Position numbers and translations under genes: made by a program. DNA of 64,000 nt, from assembly GCF_024166365.1 (NCBI RefSeq), contig NC_064822.1, positions 102,978,823-103,042,822 on the forward strand, in the 5' to 3' direction. Of the stretch, positions 58,721 to 64,000 are shown one piece after another (position 1 is the first letter of the stretch; each line of letters opens with the position of its first letter). The notes beneath the pieces are model-generated. The model ran no database searches, was not told the origin of the DNA, and saw only the letters and a program-made list of their open reading frames with translations. The DNA comes from Elephas maximus indicus (taxonomy: Eukaryota; Chordata; Mammalia; Proboscidea; Elephantidae).

Positions 58721-59489
58721 AAACCAAACCTTGCGTCGACTGAATTCACACCGGTACACTTGCTTAGGAGACTAGATTGTTTCCAAGAAAGTCTCTTTGG
58801 CAAATGAGAGACTTCCAGCATTTATCCACCATGTTGAAGCGAATCCATGTTCTTTAGTACCCGTCCTGGATATTGTCCACCCTCCATCGGAGTGAACTAC
58901 ACTGAAGACAAACTCAACCACCTTAGGGGTGTAGCCCAAATGTTGAGGACTAAAACGGATGTCATTGCTGACAGTAACCCTTCCTACCCAGGGAGAGCCA
59001 TGCTGGCACCTCTGAGAGATGTGCTTCATGTGTACAGCGTAAACATTTCAAAGCCAGCAGCACATGGTGCTGAATGTAAAGAAAGAAGCTCCCCACACGG
59101 GCGGTTTAACGAAGCAGCCTGTTGGGTCAAGAGTGTTGCAGCACTTACTTCCCAAAACTGGCCTAAGTCACAAAATCTAACCGGTTTGAGATTAAAGCAG
59201 GGGTCAGACAGTTCATGCAGCTCATGCCCTGTCTGAAGGGTGAATTTGTACCATGCAGGAATGCGTCCCCCTCCCTCCCGAGTCAGAATCGATTCCATGG
59301 CACTGGGTTTTGGGTCCCTCCCTCCCATCCCACCATGGTGAGGTTGCCCAGTTTCTCAAAAGAAGCTGAAATCTAGATTTTTAAGAATGGGAATTCCCTG
59401 AAATTGCAAATGTTGGCAACAATTTTCTAAAAATCGTTTTACATTATGCCTGCAAGCTACCTCTTTCAAACTCTAGACTAAAGGCTGCT
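58721..59489. other. Intergenic sequence upstream of ASB8, no gene assigned
   Basis: No known gene recognised. Open frames on both strands overlap at 58772-59328 without a recognisable family. A SINE tail remnant (GAGTCAGAATCGATTCCATGG) lies at about 59280-59315. Confidence 0.4.
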
Positions 59490-62400
59490 TTGGTCATTGG
59501 TTGTTGTTAGGTGCTGTTGAGTTGGTTCTGAGTCATAGTGACCTTGTGTACCACAGAACAAAACACTGCCTGTCCTGTGCCGTGCTCACAATCATTATTA
59601 TGCTTGAGCCCATTGTTGCAGCCACTGTGTCAGTCCATCTCATTGAGGGTCTTCCTCTTTTCCGCTTACGCTGTACTTTACCAAGCATGATGTCCTTCTC
59701 CAGAGACTGATCCTTCCTGACAACATGTCCAAAGTATGTAAGATGCAGCCTCGCCATTCTTGCTCCTAAGGAACAATCTGTTTGTACTTCTTCCGAGACA
59801 GATTTGTTCATTCGGCAGTCCATGGTGTATTCAATATTCTTCACTAAAACCACAATTCAAAGATGTCAATTCTTCTTCAGTCTTCCTTATTCATTGTCCA
59901 GCTTTCACATGTATATGATGCAATTGAAAATACCATGGCTTGGGTCAGGTGCACCTTAGTCTTCAAGGTGACACCTTTGCTCTTCAACACTTTGAAGAGG
60001 TCCTTTGCAGCAGATTTACCCAATGCAATGCATCTTTTGCTTTCTTGACTGCTGCTTCCATGACTGTTGATTGTGGATCCAAGTAAAATGAAATCCTTGA
60101 CAAATTCAATCTTTTCTCTGTTTATTATGATGTTGCTCACTGGTCCAGTTGTGAGGATTTTTGTTTTCTTTGTGTTGAGGTGTAATCCATACTGAAGGCT
60201 GTGGTCTTTGATCTTCATCAGTAAGTGCTTCAAGTCTTCTTTACTTCCAGCAAGCAAGGTTGTATCATCTGCATAATGCAGGTTGTTAATGAGTCTTCCT
60301 CCAATCCTGATGCCCCGTTCTTCTTCATATAGTCCAGCTTCCTGGATTATTTGCTGAGCATACAAATTGAATACGTATGGTGAAAGGATACAATCCTGAC
60401 TCATACCTTTCCTGACTTTAAACCACACAGTATCTCCTTGTTCTGTCCAAACAACTGCCTCTTGATCTATGTAAAGGTTCTTCGTGAGCACAATTAGGTG
60501 TTCCGGAATTCCCATTCTTCGCCATGTTATTCCTAGTTTGTTATGATCCACACAGTCAAATGCCTTTGCACAGTCAATAAAACACAGGTAAACATCCTTC
60601 TGGTATTCTCTGCTTTCCCCCAGGATCCATCTGACATCAGCAATGGTATCCCTGGTTCCATATCCTCTTCTGAATCCGGCCTGAATTTCTGGCATTTCCC
60701 TCTCTATAGACTGCTGCAGCTGCTTTTGAATGATCTTCAGCAACATTTTGCTTACATGTGATGTTAATGATATTGTTCTATAATTTCCTCATTCAGTTGG
60801 ATCACCTTTCTTGGGAATAGGCAAAAATATGGATGTCTTCTAGCCAGTTGGCCAGGTAGCTGTCTTCCAAATTTCTTGGCATAGACAAATGAGCACTTCC
60901 AGTGCTACATCTGTTTGTTGAAACATCTCAATTGATATTCCATCAATTCCTGGAGACTTGTTTTTCACCAATGCCTTCAGTGCAGCTTGGACTTCTTCCT
61001 TCAGTACCATCGATTCCTGATCGTATGCTACCTCTTGAAATGGTTGAACATTGACTAATTCTTTTTGGTATAATAACTGTGTATTCCTTCCATCTTCTTT
61101 TGATGCTTCCTGCGTAGTTTAATATTTTTGCCATAGAATCCTTCAGTATTGCAACTCGAGGCTTGAGTTTTTCTTCAGTTCTTTCAGCTTGAGAAACACC
61201 AAGTGTATTCTTCCCTCTGGTTTTCTATCTCCAGCTCTTTGCACATGTCGTTATAATACTTTACTTTGTCTTCTCGAGCCACTCTTTGAAATCTTCTGTT
61301 CAGTCTTTTACTTCATCATTTCTTCCTTTTGCTTTAGCTGCTTGACATTCGAGAGCAAGTTTCAGAATCTCCTCTGACATCCATCTTGATTTTTTCTTTC
61401 TTTCCTATCTTTTCAATAACCTCTTGCTTTCTTCATGTATGATGTCCTTGATATCATTCCACAACTCATCTGGTCTTTGGTCATTAATGTGCTATGTGTC
61501 GAATCTATTCTTGAGATGGTCTCTAAATTCAAATGGAATATACCCAAGGTTGTACTTTGGCTCTTGTGGACTTGTTCTAATTTTCTTCAGTTTCAACTTG
61601 AATTTGCATATGAGCAATTGGTGTTCTGTTCCATTGTCAGCTCCTGGCCTTGTTCTGACTGATATGTTGAGCTTTTCCATTGTCTTTCCTCAGATGTAGT
61701 CGATTTGATTCCTGTGTATTTCATCTGGCGAGGTCCATGTGTATAGTCGCCGTTTATGTTGGTCAAAAAAGGTATTTGCAGTGAAGAAGTCGTTGGTCTT
61801 GCAAAATTCTATCATTCGATCCCCAGCATTGTTTCTATCACCAACGCCATATTTTCCAACTACTGATCCTTCTCTATTTCCAACTTTCGCATTCCAATTA
61901 CCAGTCACTATCAATGCATCCTGATTGCATGTTCGATCAATTTCAGACTACAGAAGCTGATAAAAATCTTCAGTTTATTCATCTTTGGCCTTAGTGGTTG
62001 GTGCATAAATTTGAATAATAGTTGTATTAACTGGTCTTCCTTGTAGGTGTATGGATATTATCCCATCACTGACAGGACTGTACTTCAGGATAGTTCTTGA
62101 AATGTTATTTTTGATGAAGAATGCAACACCATTCCTTCTTCAAGTTGTCATTTCCGGCATAGTACACTATATGATTGTCTGATTCAGAATGGCCAATACC
62201 AGTCCATTTCAACTCATTAATGCCTAGGATATTGATGTTTATGTGTTCCATTTCATTTTTGATGATTTTCAATTTTCCTAGATTCATACTTTGTACATTC
62301 CAGGTTCCGATTATTAATGGATGTTTGCAGCTGTTTCTTTTCATTTTGAGTCATGCCACATCAGCAAATGAAGGTCGTGAAACCTTTACTCCATCCACAT

Positions 62401-62730
62401 CGTTAAGGTTGACTGTACATAAGGAGGCAGCTCTTCCCCAGCCATCTTTTGACTGTCTTCCAACCTGGGGGGCTCATCTTCTGGCACGATATCAGACATT
62501 GTTCCGCTGCTATTCATAAGGTTTTCACCGGCTAATTATTTTCAGAGGTAGACCGCTGGGTTCTTCTTCCTAGCCTGTCTTCGTTGGAAACTCAGCTGAA
62601 ACCTGTCCTCCATGGGTGACCCTGCTGGTATCTGAATACAGGTGGCATAGATTCCAGCATCACAGCAACATGCAAGCTCCCATAGTACAACAAACTGACA
62701 GACACATAGGGGTTGGTCATTGGAAGCTCC
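59490..62730 (-). mobile_element. RTE (BovB-like) LINE, antisense, nearly full extent
   Basis: About 3.2 kb, close to the full length of RTE elements. On the minus strand the endonuclease region (about 62344 down to 61690: GTWNVQSMNLGK, ELKWTGIGH, VTGNWNAKVG) precedes the reverse transcriptase. RT lies at 59877-60746: motif A CFIDCAKAFDCV is intact, motif C reads LHYADDTTLLA, but the usual RQG of motif B reads SQD. Several stops and frame breaks separate the parts. The 5' leader occupies about 62,350-62,730 and the 3' end is near 59,490. Confidence 0.9.
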
Positions 62731-64000
62731 AAGATTTCTGTGTAAGAGGGTTTTAGGAGGCAGCCCTCTGATTGGGATGGGAAGCCTGGGGGATTGACTT
62801 GAAGCTGTAGTTACAAATTGACCACATTGTTTTTACTTAATTTGCAGGTTTACATGGGGTAGCTTGAAAGGGGTCTGAATGAGACTCTGTGGAGGCAAGA
62901 GCCCCCAACCCCATCCCCAAGCTACTTTACTGCATATAATTGCAGTCAGTGAATGGAAAGAGTTTGATTCTGTGCCCATTGCCTCTAAACAATCTATGCT
63001 TCTGTAATCTATGTCAGAGCCCAAAGGAACATTAAACTCCCAAACACAGGGACTAAATGTACTTGAGTCTGTGCTGATCCAAAATGGGGGAGTGCATTCT
63101 GGGAACCTATTTCTTTACTGGGCAGCAGCAGAACACAGGGAAAATCCAGCCGCCTACATGCCTTGTCCAGACCTAGTCCCATTTCACTCAGTACCCATCA
63201 AGCCTCCATCCACATCTGTGTCTAAAACTGTGATGAACATCAACAGCCCGATGGTATATTCTCCCCTAAGCCCTCCTGGATGTGACCTGGCTGGGGAATT
63301 ATGTGGCAAGAGGCAGTAATACGTAATAAGTTCCATTCCATGATGCTGTGGGGCCAGACCTGCTAAATCTCCTTCTCTCTAGATCTAGTAAGGTGATGGT
63401 CTGCTTGGCAACACCCACAGTCCCTGAGAGTGGACTACGAACTTCATACAACTAACCTGTTGAGGAGTTGGTGACTGTCTTTCTGGCCTTCAGCTTACTA
63501 AGTCTAACTGTAGTGGATCCACCCCTCTATCTCTGAGAATCCACTGCAAAACCAAAGGAGGTCCCCACCTGCACACAGCAGAGATAATAGTCAAAAAAAA
63601 AATTTTTTTTTTAAGGATCCAACAAATACAAGTACCACAGTTGCAGGTTGGCATCTGCCCCTCCTCCTAGGTTTCATGCCTTGGAAGCTCTTGCTCAACA
63701 TCACATGCCAACTTGCATGTTGGAAAGAGCTTGAGACCAGAGTATGGAAGACCTAGGTTTTTGGCCTGGCTCTGAGGTTGATAAATTATTTCATTTCTCT
63801 GTTTTCGGTTTTGTAAAGTGAGGGGTTGACAGAGATGATCTCTAAATATCCTTCTAGTTCTACAAATTCTGATTCTACCTTGTTCCTAGGCAAAAATTTC
63901 TCCTTTCAAAAATTTTGCTCTCTAGTCCAAATGATAACAGCTTTGTGGCTATCATACTACTACTATATTAATGGAACCTGCAAAGATGTTCTGTGGTACA
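62731..64000. other. Intergenic sequence to the window end
   Basis: No gene recognised. A MIR (sense) is likely at about 63727-63870 (GAGACCAGAGTATGGAAGACC, TTTTGTAAAGTGAGGGGTTG), and an A9/T10 inverted run lies at about 63593-63613. Confidence 0.5.

Noticed and set aside
59877-60746. A 289-codon minus-strand open frame
   Set aside because: It is the reverse transcriptase of the antisense RTE; the flanking sequence is RTE on both sides.

Overview
This is mammalian nuclear DNA from an afrotherian, most likely an elephant or a close relative. The lineage call rests on the repeats. There are about twenty copies of the tRNA-derived SINE family typical of Afrotheria, several BovB-like RTE LINEs, and L1 copies, many of them fairly young. 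Two host genes are readable: muscle phosphofructokinase PFKM on the + strand and ASB8 on the - strand. The pair matches human 12q13.11. No viral, plasmid, bacterial or CRISPR features were seen.

Layout. 1-6.0 kb is a nested repeat block: an antisense RTE interrupted by two antisense 5'-truncated L1 pieces, one of which carries a SINE. 6.0-10.7 kb is intergenic with old repeats. 10.7-17.1 kb is a sense L1 that has a 5'UTR but no recognisable ORF1 and a decayed ORF2, followed by a short RTE 3' end. 18.8-19.4 kb is a GC-rich stretch that probably holds the proximal PFKM promoter and a noncoding first exon. PFKM coding exons run from 22,253 to 45,595. All 22 coding exons were placed; the 21 introns are GT-AG and the joined product is 780 residues with no break. 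The mRNA probably ends near 45,990. ASB8 is convergent, with its 3' end near 48,635, three coding exons (288 residues, intact) between 49,946 and 55,123, and a CpG-island promoter at 57.6-58.7 kb. 59.5-62.7 kb is a nearly full-extent antisense RTE. The remainder to 64 kb is intergenic.

The two genes are neighbours by synteny and are not known to share a pathway. PFKM makes the rate-limiting glycolytic enzyme of muscle. ASB8 encodes an ankyrin-repeat substrate receptor for Elongin/Cullin-5 ubiquitin ligases.

Points most worth a second look: a decayed partial copy of PFKM exon 6 plus its donor inside the next intron (34.31-34.40 kb); evidence that the SINEs share sequence with both the 5' and 3' ends of the resident RTE, including one copy with a tRNA-Gly-like head (51.2-51.6 kb); and PFKM residue changes in the interdomain linker and at position 551. 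Family names for repeats and comparisons with human proteins come from memory, not from a search.
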